64,000 nt of DNA from CBDBDZ01 sp965204215 (lineage in GTDB: Bacteria; Pseudomonadota; Gammaproteobacteria; Pseudomonadales; GM7GCV1), in assembly GCA_965204215.1 (NCBI GenBank), contig CBDBDZ010000014.1, positions 1,240,001 to 1,304,000 of the forward strand, read 5' to 3'. The notes under the pieces were generated by a model that ran no database searches, was not told the origin of the DNA, and saw only the letters and a list, made by a program, of their open reading frames with translations. Positions 27,117 through 35,623 of this stretch are shown here, in pieces. The number at the start of each line of letters is the position of its first letter. Within the stretch, counting starts at the first letter, position 1. The position numbers were made by a program, and so were the translations under genes.

Positions 27117-28475
27117 TTAAGTTGTCGTTTTTATATACTCACCCAATAATGAATTGGTATAGACATCTACAATTTTTACGTTACAAAATGTTCCAATCAA
27201 TTGGGCAGGTTGATTGATAGTATCAATACCAAAATTTACGATTCGGTTATTTTCAGTGCGTCCTTGTAGTTGACCAGGGTCTTTTTTGGAATAGCCGCTA
27301 ACGAGGATGGTTTGGATGCTGCCTAGCATACTTAAGCTGATGGTGCGTGCGTGGGAGGCAATGGTGGTTTGCAAGCGTTGTAAACGCTGTTTTTTGACCT
27401 CTACCGGGGTTTTGTCTATTAAATCTGCCGCAGGTGTACCAGGTCTAGGGCTATAAATAAAGCTAAAGGAAGTGTCAAAGCCAATGTTTTCAATAAGTTT
27501 CATGGTGTCTTCAAAGTCCTTATCCGTTTCCCCTGGGAAGCCAATAATAAAATCCGATGACATGCTAATATCGGGTCTAATTCGCCTCAGTGCACGAATT
27601 TTGGCTTTATATTCCAAAACAGTGTGATTGCGCTTCATCAGCGTCAGAATTCTATCGCTACCAGACTGTACCGGTAAATGCAAATGGCTAACCAATTCAG
27701 GTACTTGTGCATAAACTTCAATTAAATCATCTGTAAACTCTATGGGGTGCGAAGTGGTATAACGGATGCGATCAATACCGTCAATGTTGGCAACCATGCG
27801 TATTAATTCAGCCAGCCTGATTTCGTGTCCACTGGTTTCAAACCAAGTGTAACCGTTCACATTTTGCCCTAACAAATTAATTTCGCGAACACCTTGTTTT
27901 GCAAGTGATGTTATTTCCTCAAGTATTTGCTCTGTGGGTCTGCTGACCTCTTCGCCACGGGTGTAGGGAACCACACAAAAAGAGCAATACTTGGAACAAC
28001 CTTCCATGATGGATACAAATGCTGATACGCCGCCTGATTCAGGCTGTGGCAGTCTGTCAAATTTTTCAATTTCGGGGAAGCTGACATCGACAATAGTCGT
28101 TTTTTTATCGACACTTGCACTGCGGTATTGTTCTATCATTTCTGGTAGTCGATGCAGGGTTTGTGGTCCGAACACTAAATCGATATAAGGAGCGCGTTTG
28201 GCAATGTTTTCGCCCTCCTGACTGGCGACACAGCCACCAACTCCAATAATAACATTGGGGTTATTTATTTTAATTTGTTTCCAGCGACCTAATTGATGAA
28301 ATACTTTTTCCTGTGCTTTTTCGCGAATGGAACAGGTGTTAAGCAATATTATATCGGCTTCTTCGGCGTTATCAGTTTCAATGGTTTGATGAGTTTCACC
28401 AAGTAAATCACGCATACGCGATGAATCGTACTCATTCATTTGACAGCCGTGTGTTTGAATATGCAGTTTTTGCAT
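27117..28475 (-). CDS. miaB: tRNA-2-methylthio-N6-isopentenyladenosine synthase
   Basis: A 452-residue radical-SAM methylthiotransferase that adds the 2-methylthio group to i6A37 of tRNAs. The N-terminal auxiliary cluster cysteines are in QTHGCQMNE, LLNTCSIRE and GGCVA. The radical SAM cysteines are in CSKYCSFC near residue 155, and a C-terminal TRAM domain is present. Length and motif spacing fit MiaB rather than RimO. It stands apart from its neighbours; the 28493 gene ends 17 bp upstream on the same strand, so read-through is possible. Confidence 0.97.
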   Translation of the reverse strand: MQKLHIQTHGCQMNEYDSSRMRDLLGETHQTIETDNAEEADIILLNTCSIREKAQEKVFHQLGRWKQIKINNPNVIIGVGGCVASQEGENIAKRAPYIDLVFGPQTLHRLPEMIEQYRSASVDKKTTIVDVSFPEIEKFDRLPQPESGGVSAFVSIMEGCSKYCSFCVVPYTRGEEVSRPTEQILEEITSLAKQGVREINLLGQNVNGYTWFETSGHEIRLAELIRMVANIDGIDRIRYTTSHPIEFTDDLIEVYAQVPELVSHLHLPVQSGSDRILTLMKRNHTVLEYKAKIRALRRIRPDISMSSDFIIGFPGETDKDFEDTMKLIENIGFDTSFSFIYSPRPGTPAADLIDKTPVEVKKQRLQRLQTTIASHARTISLSMLGSIQTILVSGYSKKDPGQLQGRTENNRIVNFGIDTINQPAQLIGTFCNVKIVDVYTNSLLGEYIKTTT

Positions 28476-28492
28476 GAATAGGTATAGAAAAG

Positions 28493-29275
28493 TTACAGAA
28501 TATAAGGAATTAACGCTTTACGCTTAGCAGGGTAGTCAGCAAATTGTTGCTTATACCAGTTGTGGTTGCGAAAAGTTCTGGGTACAAGGTTAAATATTGT
28601 CCACATTGCGAAAGTTGCCACAGGTAGCGCCCAGACCATAATGGCAAAGCCTGACCATTGTACAATTTCTCCAACCAAATTAGGTGAAGATACGTATTCA
28701 AAACCACCGCCTTGTGGAATTTGATAGCGTTGTCCAGGGTTATTAATGCGCAAATTAATTAAGTGGTAATCGCTGCGTATATTCAAAGCCATTCCCAGAA
28801 TAAATATAATGAGTCCTATAAGGAAATTGATTTGTAGCCAATAGTCAACGGAATAGGGTGCTTCCAATACACCGAGATAGTATCCGCAGATGAACCCATT
28901 TATAACATTAAAGATTACTCCAAACAAAATGGTTGTTATCGGTATCCGTCTACCATTTGATTGCAACTTAAAGGGAAATATTAAAGTGCGGTGTACATAG
29001 TGCAGTAGCCAAAGCGTCAGGAAAAACAAAATATAAGGATTATGGGTATTGCTTCCAGTAATAATGAGTGTCGGGCAAATAATTAAAGCAGGTAATTCCA
29101 TCAGAATCCATCCGCTTCTATTGTTAATGGTTGGTCCCCACTTGCTTCCCTTTTCGTTGAGGTCGATATAGCGCCCATAGGGTGCAGCAATAAACTGTAA
29201 GGCAATAAAAATTGCAATACCTGTAAAAATCCAGATATTGATAAGTTCCTGGAATTGCTCAAGGCTTAAATTCAT
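28493..29275 (-). CDS. Steroid 5-alpha-reductase-like membrane protein
   Basis: 260 residues with about six hydrophobic helices. The C-terminal region (SPNLVGEIVQWSGFAIM and on to ATFAMWTIFNLVPRTFRNHNWYKQQF) has the pattern of the 3-oxo-5-alpha-steroid 4-dehydrogenase C-terminal domain, including the late HNWY...FADYP...RKALIPYIL end. Such enzymes reduce a C=C bond next to a ketone using NADPH in the membrane. It overlaps the upstream SDR gene by 4 bp, so the two are coupled and may act on one isoprenoid or steroid-like substrate. Confidence 0.8.
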   Translation of the reverse strand: MNLSLEQFQELINIWIFTGIAIFIALQFIAAPYGRYIDLNEKGSKWGPTINNRSGWILMELPALIICPTLIITGSNTHNPYILFFLTLWLLHYVHRTLIFPFKLQSNGRRIPITTILFGVIFNVINGFICGYYLGVLEAPYSVDYWLQINFLIGLIIFILGMALNIRSDYHLINLRINNPGQRYQIPQGGGFEYVSSPNLVGEIVQWSGFAIMVWALPVATFAMWTIFNLVPRTFRNHNWYKQQFADYPAKRKALIPYIL

Positions 29276-30267
29276 AATGTCAATAGTCCTCGTTGCGCAA
29301 AATCGTTGTATATGGCTTTGACTGAATCTAATGTAGGTCTGGGGGAATGGTTAAAATGCTGAGTGGCTTTTTTGTGAGATATATTGCGGTTGGTATTGGT
29401 TAAATAGCATAGTGCCTCGTAAGTAAAGTAGCCTGGAAGAGGCATAAACAGTTTAATCAGAGGGGTAAAAGGTAGAGATGCAAAGCCAGTCCATACGGGA
29501 AGCGTAGGAGCTTTAATTGTTTTACCTGTTGCAGTTGTAGCCATTTGTACTAAATCTTGTAATGCATGCCAATTGCCAGAGAGCATATAAATTTCACCGC
29601 TAGCTGTTGTGTTATTTCTAATGGCATTAAGTAGTGTATTAACAATATCTGCTACATCTATCCAGTCGAATCCTGTATTGAGTACAGCGGGCATTTTACC
29701 AGAATGCAGATTGATGAAAATTTCGCCGACTTCGGAAAGGGCGTAATCGTTAATGCCTATAATGGAGGTTGGTCTGAAAATACTGACATGGATACCTTTA
29801 TCTACACCTTTTAATGCCTCCAATTCGCCTAAAGCTTTGGATTTTTTGTAAATAAATTTGTCTTTAAGATAGTAAGGAGTGGTTTCATTAACAATAGCGT
29901 CTTTCGGGTTGTAATCTAATGCGTGAATGGAACTGAAATGAAACAAGCGTTTAATACCGAGTTTATTACAGGCATTAACCACGGATTCAGGGCCTTTAAC
30001 ATTGGTTTTGTAAACCGAACCATCAGGATCGCCCTCAATAGAAATGACAGCAGCAAGATGAATAACTAAATCAGCTCCTTGCAGACTGCGTTCAACAAAT
30101 TTACTGTCATGAATTTCGCCGCGGCAGAATGTGATATCCAGGTGTTTAAGAGGTTCAATTTTTGTTTCGTTTCGATACAGTGCAGTAACCTGATAACCAG
30201 CTTGTACTAACGCCTTACACAAATTAATGCCTACATGCCCAGAAGCACCAGTCACCGCAATTTTCAT
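29272..30267 (-). CDS. NAD-dependent epimerase/dehydratase (3-beta-HSD-like extended SDR)
   Basis: 331 residues with the Rossmann motif TGASGHVG at the N-terminus, an HLAAV loop near 70, the active-site Ser region HFSSIHAL and the YxxxK pair in FIYKKSKALGE near 139. Extended SDRs of this shape include 3-beta-hydroxysteroid dehydrogenases and dihydroflavonol reductases. Translational coupling to a 5-alpha-reductase-like gene argues for a 3-beta-hydroxysteroid or related alcohol, though this is inference. The promoter region upstream contains an inverted MITE-1. Confidence 0.82.
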   Translation of the reverse strand: MKIAVTGASGHVGINLCKALVQAGYQVTALYRNETKIEPLKHLDITFCRGEIHDSKFVERSLQGADLVIHLAAVISIEGDPDGSVYKTNVKGPESVVNACNKLGIKRLFHFSSIHALDYNPKDAIVNETTPYYLKDKFIYKKSKALGELEALKGVDKGIHVSIFRPTSIIGINDYALSEVGEIFINLHSGKMPAVLNTGFDWIDVADIVNTLLNAIRNNTTASGEIYMLSGNWHALQDLVQMATTATGKTIKAPTLPVWTGFASLPFTPLIKLFMPLPGYFTYEALCYLTNTNRNISHKKATQHFNHSPRPTLDSVKAIYNDFAQRGLLTL

Positions 30268-30344
30268 AAAAATTAAACCGAGATTAAAGAATTAAAAAGT
30301 CTGATGCGCTATGATAGCACTTTTTAAGCGCTCTAACTATTTAA

Positions 30345-30517
30345 CCTAAATTATGCATTAGAAATTGTAGCGAAGGCAAAAATGACAATAAAAACAGTAG
30401 CTCGCGCAAGGAAATAGGCGAAAGCGCAGCGAGGCTATACCGAACATTATTTTTCGAGCAAGCTGATGTTTTTGGATTCATTTTTGGATGTAGTAGGTTG
30501 CTAATACACAATCTGGA
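30345..30517 (-). repeat. Near-complete MITE-1 copy, inverted
   Basis: About 173 bp with TTTAA before the left end. The right end is decayed (AATCTGG then ATATAA). It lies between the divergent SDR and beta-propeller genes, where both promoters should be. The internal 43-codon frame is shifted by a one-base deletion. Confidence 0.87.
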
Positions 30518-30548
30518 TATAACTGATAACTTAAGCTGACTGTTAATT

Positions 30549-32468
30549 ATGAAAAATAATCTTGTTCGTATAGCTATTGCTATTGCCATTTTTGTTCTTT
30601 TAATAGGTATTTATTCCCAACAATTCCCACCTGCTATTGTCGAGTCTGATTACAAGATAAAGCCAAATAATTATCGTTATACTAATACTATGCCCATGGA
30701 TACAGGTAAATTTTACGGTGATACTCCCTGGTCGGGAGCTCATAGAGACAATCGAAACTCCGATTATATTCCATTGCCATCGCCTGACCATATGCAGCGT
30801 ACATGGACAGGTATTCGTGGTGCAAACTTTTTTATGGGACCCATCATTGGTGCTGATGGTAATATCTACGCCACCACCGCAGGAGGAAAAGGGCACAGTC
30901 ACTTGCATGCCTATGACAATGCTGGTAATTTGTTATGGAAAACCAAGTCGATGCAATCTTGGGATGATTTTGATTCAGCAGCCTTTTTATCTGCTCCAGT
31001 GGTGGACATAGACAATAATATTTTTGTATCGGATAGCAATCAACTCTGGTCATTTACCAACCAGGGTAATGTGCGTTGGGTAACCAATTTACCAGAATTA
31101 GGTATTGATGGTTATGTGTTTTCGGTCTACTTTACTCACAATGGTCTTGCCGGCATTATTTCCAGCGACGGCAAAGTAGCATTATTTAATAGAGAAACGG
31201 GTGAGTTAGCTATGGATATTTTAGAATTACCAGGCACGAAGGGTTTACCTGCTTCGCCACTACCTCCAGGTCTATGGGAAAACGATATGGTTGACACTGA
31301 TATTTTGCAAGACAGTTGGGATGCCATTTTTGGTTTTAATATGGAAGTGGCAAATACACCTGGTGTCCATAGCGTTACCGGTAGAATTTTTATTGTTGCA
31401 ACAGGAAGAAATCCCAACCAAACGGTACTTTATGGTATAGATGTTACTGCTGATGGCGTAAAAATTGCCTTTGAAACCTTGCTTGGCGAAGCAGGGAGCG
31501 GTACAAGCCCTACTTTGTCATTTGATGGTCGTTTTGTCTATGTTGTCGATGGTAAGGGACGTTTAACCGGGATAAACACAGAAACGGGTGTTGTTGAATG
31601 GCAATCTGACGATACGTCGGTAACAGGGGTGTCCTCAACTACCACTCCTGACGGAAAAGTATTCACTTTCGATTTGAATCGTTTAATCTGTTGGAATGGC
31701 TCTAACGGCGATAAGATATGGGAACGCAATATGATTGATGAAATAAAAAAGAACGGATTAGCGGATAACCTGCCTTGGGAATCTAAAGTATATGGTTCAA
31801 TCAATGCCGATGTTATTTCAGGCATTATGGCAGTGGCAGATGGTATTTGGTTTATTTTAGCTACAGGCACAGCCATTCCTCTTTCTGAAGAACAACAAAA
31901 ACAGGTACAACCACCTATTGAAGGCTTACCTCTTGATACTTTTAAACAGCCAATCAAATACTACTTAGTACATTACGATTACAATGGTAATTATATTTCC
32001 AGCAGCCCATTTGTTGACGCAGGAGCGCTTATAGCCATGGGTTTTGATGGTAGAATGTATGCTTCGACATTAAGTGTATCTAGCACAATAGCTTATTATG
32101 GTGCTGGTAAGAAAATGCCATTTTTTATGCGTAATACGCCAGAGCCTTATGGCAGTTTAGTAGCGTATGAGCCTGCATCTTTTTTAAATTATTTTAAGGA
32201 ATTGGTTAAATGGAATAAATCCAATATAAATGCGGTTGTTAATATTAATAATTTAAGCACTAACCAATACCTTAGTCATTTAAGAAATTTGAATGCATCG
32301 CTTGCGTCTATTCATATCAGTCTGTTAGAAGCTCACAAAAAGGGAGAGATTAGTGTCAAAAAATATGAAAAAATTCACGGCATGATTCAATCCATTAAAA
32401 AGCCTGTTATTTCCAATCAATTGGGCCCTATTTACGAACAACTAAGTGCCATAGAAACTCTGTTGTGA
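30549..32468 (+). CDS. Membrane-anchored PQQ-type beta-propeller protein
   Basis: 639 residues. An N-terminal signal anchor (about residues 5-23, LVRIAIAIAIFVLLIGIY) is followed by repeated blades with the pattern G-x-x-Y-A/V...G...W: DGNIYATTAGGKGHSH, DNNIFVSDSN, DGKVALFNRETG, DGRFVYVVDGKGRLTGINTETGVVEW. These fit a PQQ-like WD/quinoprotein propeller (about 80-510). No dehydrogenase-specific active-site motifs or haem site are evident, so it may be a scaffold or binding protein. About 100 C-terminal residues are helical. The next gene overlaps by 4 bp. Confidence 0.75.
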   Translation: MKNNLVRIAIAIAIFVLLIGIYSQQFPPAIVESDYKIKPNNYRYTNTMPMDTGKFYGDTPWSGAHRDNRNSDYIPLPSPDHMQRTWTGIRGANFFMGPIIGADGNIYATTAGGKGHSHLHAYDNAGNLLWKTKSMQSWDDFDSAAFLSAPVVDIDNNIFVSDSNQLWSFTNQGNVRWVTNLPELGIDGYVFSVYFTHNGLAGIISSDGKVALFNRETGELAMDILELPGTKGLPASPLPPGLWENDMVDTDILQDSWDAIFGFNMEVANTPGVHSVTGRIFIVATGRNPNQTVLYGIDVTADGVKIAFETLLGEAGSGTSPTLSFDGRFVYVVDGKGRLTGINTETGVVEWQSDDTSVTGVSSTTTPDGKVFTFDLNRLICWNGSNGDKIWERNMIDEIKKNGLADNLPWESKVYGSINADVISGIMAVADGIWFILATGTAIPLSEEQQKQVQPPIEGLPLDTFKQPIKYYLVHYDYNGNYISSSPFVDAGALIAMGFDGRMYASTLSVSSTIAYYGAGKKMPFFMRNTPEPYGSLVAYEPASFLNYFKELVKWNKSNINAVVNINNLSTNQYLSHLRNLNASLASIHISLLEAHKKGEISVKKYEKIHGMIQSIKKPVISNQLGPIYEQLSAIETLL

Positions 32469-33787
32469 AAAAGCTCTTATTGTTATCACTTGCCTGTCTT
32501 TACGCTTGCGATGGTGAACTAAAGCGTCAAGTGGAGATTAAAACTGCTGAAGTCATTGGTAATTTGGCCACAAGACAAAGTGATGAAGATGTAGCAGGTG
32601 GTTTTCACACCATCCCGATTGCATTAAATGTGATTGATAAAGGCATATATCAAGCTACTGGTGTAGCCAATACTCATATGATAACCACCAGTAGTGGCAA
32701 TGTTGTCTATGATACGGGGCTATCTATTCAAGCGGCTAATCAACGCAAAATACTTCGCGAACAAAGTGAAAATGATATAACCTATATTATTGTCAGCCAC
32801 GCTCACGCCGATCATTCTGGAGGAGCGAAGTTTTGGAAAGAGCCAAATAGCAAGATTATTACTCACCAGGAGTTTGTTGAAAATCAGCGTTATTTAACCC
32901 AATTGCAAGATTATTTTTGGAAACGCAATCGAATTTTGTTTCCGTGGATACCAGAAAAGCCCATCAAAAATAGTTTATTAGGGTATGGAGGAATAGAACC
33001 AGACATTATTATTAAAGATGATTACGTTTTTCAGCTGGGCGATGAAACATTTGAAGTGTTGGCAACGCCAGGAGCGGAAGGTTCAGACAATATTGTGCTG
33101 TGGTTACCCAAGCGCAAAATATTATTTAGTGGCGACTTTTTTGGACCACTATTTCCACAATTTCCCAATGTTTTTACTATGAGGGGAGAAAAGGTTAGAG
33201 CACCTTATGATTATATTCAATCACTCAATCGCGTTATAATGCTAGAGCCTGAGTTAATAGTGCCCAGCCATCATAAGCCAATAAGTGGCAGGGAAAATTT
33301 AAGAGCGGCTATGACACTAATTCGCGATTCAGTTCAATATGTCCACGATGCCACCATTGATGGTATGAATGCAGGAAAATCACTGAATGAATTAATGAAA
33401 GAAATAGAGTTGCCTGAACATTTACAAATAAGCCAGGAACATGGCAAGGTTTCATGGGCAGTTAAAAGTATATGGGAATACTATGCTACATGGTTTCACT
33501 TTGAATCGTTCACAGAGCTTTATCCCATTCCGGCTAGCAGTGTTTATAGTGATTTGGTTAAAATGCTGAATCGACCAGAATTATTGCAAAAAGCAAAACA
33601 ATACATCGAGGATGGTGCTTATATCAAAGCAATACATATCATTGATGTTGCTGAATCTGAAAGAGTCAACCAGGAGACTATAGCCTTGCGTAAACAGACT
33701 TACGAATTGCTTCTGGAACGAGCTATAGAAGAAAGTAATAATTACGAAAAAGATTATTTGCGCTACTTAATATCAAACCTGCTTTGA
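32465..33787 (+). CDS. Alkylsulfatase-like metallo-beta-lactamase-fold hydrolase, probable lipoprotein
   Basis: 440 residues starting at GTG (32465), which overlaps the previous stop by 4 bp. The N-terminus is a signal with a Cys near residue 15 (LACLYAC), suggesting a lipoprotein. The zinc motif HAHADHSGG near 117 and later GDFFGPLF and SHHKPISG residues complete the MBL site. The C-terminal half has the alkylsulfatase dimerisation-type helices (VHDATIDGMNAGKSLNELM, SWAVKSIWEYYATWF). SdsA1-type enzymes are about 650 residues with a sterol-carrier-like end, which is missing here. Substrate unknown. Confidence 0.78.
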   Translation: MKKLLLLSLACLYACDGELKRQVEIKTAEVIGNLATRQSDEDVAGGFHTIPIALNVIDKGIYQATGVANTHMITTSSGNVVYDTGLSIQAANQRKILREQSENDITYIIVSHAHADHSGGAKFWKEPNSKIITHQEFVENQRYLTQLQDYFWKRNRILFPWIPEKPIKNSLLGYGGIEPDIIIKDDYVFQLGDETFEVLATPGAEGSDNIVLWLPKRKILFSGDFFGPLFPQFPNVFTMRGEKVRAPYDYIQSLNRVIMLEPELIVPSHHKPISGRENLRAAMTLIRDSVQYVHDATIDGMNAGKSLNELMKEIELPEHLQISQEHGKVSWAVKSIWEYYATWFHFESFTELYPIPASSVYSDLVKMLNRPELLQKAKQYIEDGAYIKAIHIIDVAESERVNQETIALRKQTYELLLERAIEESNNYEKDYLRYLISNLL

Positions 33788-33818
33788 ATCACATCACTGT
33801 CACGCTGTTAAGCTAAAG

Positions 33819-33870
33819 CCTGAGTAGGTGACACTTCTTTGTGCCACATATCAGCATTTTCATACCGAAT
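33819..33870. repeat. Dispersed repeat with TGCCACATAT and TTTTCATACCGAATTAATA
   Basis: It contains GACACTTCTTTGTGCCACATAT, then AGCATTTTCATACCGAATTAATATA. The same blocks occur inverted at 37828-37876 and in part at 14804-14826. It lies in the 180-bp gap between the MBL gene and the MITE-2 insertion; the rest of the gap shows nothing I can name. Confidence 0.6.
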
Positions 33871-33973
33871 TAATATATCCAGAAGGAGCTACACCGAAGT
33901 ATCTGGAGAATTAAGAATTTCTGGTTCTATCCATTACATTTTCACGGCGTTGTGCAATACTGTCAGCGTTTAA

Positions 33974-34215
33974 CCTAGATTCCGTAGTTGAACCTGGAAT
34001 TTACAGTTATTTTCAGGAAATAATGCAAGGCATGGCTTGCAGGTAATGGTTGTAGCCCTTACCAAAAGCCATAACGCAGCAGTGTGAACTGAAAAGGGCT
34101 GTAAAGCCAGGTAGCGGTTTGTAATTCACTTATGAAGTGAATCGAAGAATAAGCGTTTATCAATAACATTCAAACTCTTACGAAGTGAAATTAGCGTTCA
34201 ACTGCGGAATCTAGG
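33974..34215. repeat. MITE-2 copy 2 (242 bp), complete
   Basis: Identical to copy 1 except for one base. TTTAA lies on both sides (33969-33973 and 34216-34220), a perfect 5-bp target duplication. The ends CCTAGATTCCGTAGTTGAAC and the complement CCTAGATTCCGCAGTTGAAC form the inverted repeat. The right end runs into the enoyl-CoA hydratase gene and supplies its last codons and its stop. Confidence 0.95.
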
Positions 34216-34925
34216 TTTAATGATGCGCCGTGAAAGTCCATTGCAAGGGTTTCATAGTCAAGGGCTGCACCTAGAGGCATTTTAGAGCCATCAGTAATAA
34301 CTCGCTTCATACGAATAAGTGTATTTCTGTCGCAACTTGCCATATCCATGGCTAATTGCTGGCAAGTGGTGAGCAGTTGTTCAGGTTCTACAACACGATT
34401 AACTAACCCCCAGCGTTCTGCCTGTACCGCATTTAGAGGATTTCCTGTAAAGTGTAGTTCTCGAGCACGATTGAGCCCGATAATACGTTGTAGCAATTGC
34501 GATAGTCCCCAACCAGATACCAGCCCGACATGCGTATGGGTGTCGATAAATTTGGCTTGGGTTGAAGCTATTAACATATCGCACCACAGCGCCAATTCAA
34601 ATCCACCCGTGGCAGCGACACCGTTAATTGCCCCAATAATCGGACGATCAAAGTTGTTAATTGTAGCTCTAAAGTCGCTGTCAAATTGCATGAAGTTGTT
34701 TAGACCTGTTTTTGATAGCTCTTTTAAATCCAGTCCGGAGCAAAATCCTTTGCCTGACCCTGTAAGGATAACCACAGCAATAGTTTTATCTCTCTGCAAT
34801 TGTTCAAATGTATCTGACAATTGTTGAATAAGCCCTTGAGATAAGGCGTTTAAAGTCTCTGGGCGATTTAAGGTTACAGTAGCGATTTCGCCATCTCGTG
34901 TTAGTTTAACCAAAGAGTTGCTCAT
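34191..34925 (-). CDS. Enoyl-CoA hydratase/isomerase, C-terminus replaced by a MITE
   Basis: A crotonase-fold protein, 244 residues. The oxyanion-hole regions are GSGKGFCSGLDLKEL (near 56-70) and GAINGVAATGGFELALWCDMLIA (near 98-120), and residues for acid/base catalysis fall in the THTHVGLVSGWGLSQ region. Acts on enoyl-CoA or a related thioester; specificity is unknown. The ending is unusual: the last residues (LNLDSAVER) and the stop codon are encoded by the inserted MITE-2, so the original C-terminal helix is truncated or replaced, usually a trimerisation element in this family. Whether the enzyme is still active is uncertain. Confidence 0.85.
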   Translation of the reverse strand: MSNSLVKLTRDGEIATVTLNRPETLNALSQGLIQQLSDTFEQLQRDKTIAVVILTGSGKGFCSGLDLKELSKTGLNNFMQFDSDFRATINNFDRPIIGAINGVAATGGFELALWCDMLIASTQAKFIDTHTHVGLVSGWGLSQLLQRIIGLNRARELHFTGNPLNAVQAERWGLVNRVVEPEQLLTTCQQLAMDMASCDRNTLIRMKRVITDGSKMPLGAALDYETLAMDFHGASLNLDSAVER

Positions 34926-34959
34926 AATTTTTTTAAGGTATTATGTTAAAATCGTAATA

Positions 34960-35099
34960 GAGAGATTTGCATAATTACTGCGCTTGTCAATACAGCGTTA
35001 AATTTTCACTCAAAAAGCTCATTTACTGCCAGTAAACTCCGCTTTTTCGTTCAAATTTGCCTTGTCTTGACATCGCTCGTGACATTATGCAAAGCTCTC
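34960..35099. repeat. Foldback repeat with ends GAGAGATTTGCATAAT
   Basis: The left end GAGAGATTTGCATAAT and the complement of the right end GAGAGCTTTGCATAAT match. The unit is 140 bp, and most of the interior also pairs around the centre TTTACTGCCAGTAAA (35022-35036). A fragment of the same end occurs at 35412-35428. It lies in the divergent promoter region between the enoyl-CoA hydratase and the GIY-YIG gene. Confidence 0.82.
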
Positions 35100-35127
35100 A
35101 GTATAAGCGTTTTATTAATTAATCGTA

Positions 35128-35409
35128 ATGAATCAAAAGCCTGTAAACGAAAAAGCCTGGGAACTCTATATTATTCTCGCCACAAATGGTAAATTATATA
35201 CAGGTATTGCTTTAAATGCAGACAAGCGCTTTCACGAGCATTTATGCTCAAATAAAGGAGCGAAATTTTTTCGTAGCACCAAACCAGTTGCTATTGTTTA
35301 CAGAGAAAGGCATGAAAATCGATCCAGTGCTTTGCAACGAGAGATTGCTATCAAAAAGTTAAATCGCACGCAAAAAATGGCACTTATTTTAACCCGGATT
35401 ATGCATTAG
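35128..35409 (+). CDS. GIY-YIG family endonuclease-domain protein
   Basis: A 93-residue single-domain protein of the YhbQ type. The signature parts are LYIILATNGKLYTGIALNADKRFHEH (the GIY...YIG analogue with Arg-H) and FFRSTKPVAIVYRERHENRSSALQREIAIKKL with the conserved Glu near 75. GIY-YIG proteins cut DNA or are cryptic; the role here is unknown. The last six residues (LTRIMH) and the TAG stop come from a MITE-1 left end (35393-35415), so the natural C-terminus has been cut short or altered. Confidence 0.85.
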   Translation: MNQKPVNEKAWELYIILATNGKLYTGIALNADKRFHEHLCSNKGAKFFRSTKPVAIVYRERHENRSSALQREIAIKKLNRTQKMALILTRIMH

Positions 35410-35415
35410 AAATTG
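35393..35415 (+). repeat. MITE-1 left tip overlapping the GIY-YIG stop codon
   Basis: The sequence CCCGGATTATGCATTAGAAA with TTTAA before it (35388-35392) is the MITE-1 left end. The rest of the element is gone, and a fragment of the GAGAG/TTTGCATAAT foldback family follows at 35412-35428. The TAG inside GCATTAG is the stop codon of the GIY-YIG gene. Confidence 0.75.
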
Positions 35416-35454
35416 TGCAAAGCTCTCTAGCTACTTATTGTGATAGAGTATAAT

Positions 35455-35597
35455 GACCCTAGGGTACCTCTATTAATTCGCTTCTGCGAATTAATAGATT
35501 CGAAAATAAAAAACGCGATTTTTATTTTTTAGCAAAATCAACTGTTTACAATAGCCGATTTTGGCAGTATAGCCTATACCGCTCTAAATAGAGGGTC
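35455..35597. repeat. Foldback region with stacked perfect hairpins
   Basis: A 12-bp perfect hairpin (35470-35481 with 35486-35497, loop TTCT) is followed by a 10-bp A/T hairpin (35503-35512 with 35519-35528). Outer segments GACCCT...TCTATT and AATAGAGGGTC (35587-35597) also pair. It occupies most of the gap before the nitroreductase gene. It looks like another small foldback element or a structured leader; no second copy is seen here. Confidence 0.6.
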
Positions 35598-35623
35598 CTT
35601 ATTGATTAATTATTTCGAGTTAT

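Noticed and set aside
30345..30589. An 82-residue minus-strand frame
   Set aside because: It reads through an inverted MITE-1 and the start of the beta-propeller gene; only the part shared with other MITE-1 copies repeats.
30549..32468. PQQ-dependent dehydrogenase
   Set aside because: Propeller blades are visible but catalytic and haem-binding motifs of quinoprotein dehydrogenases are not.
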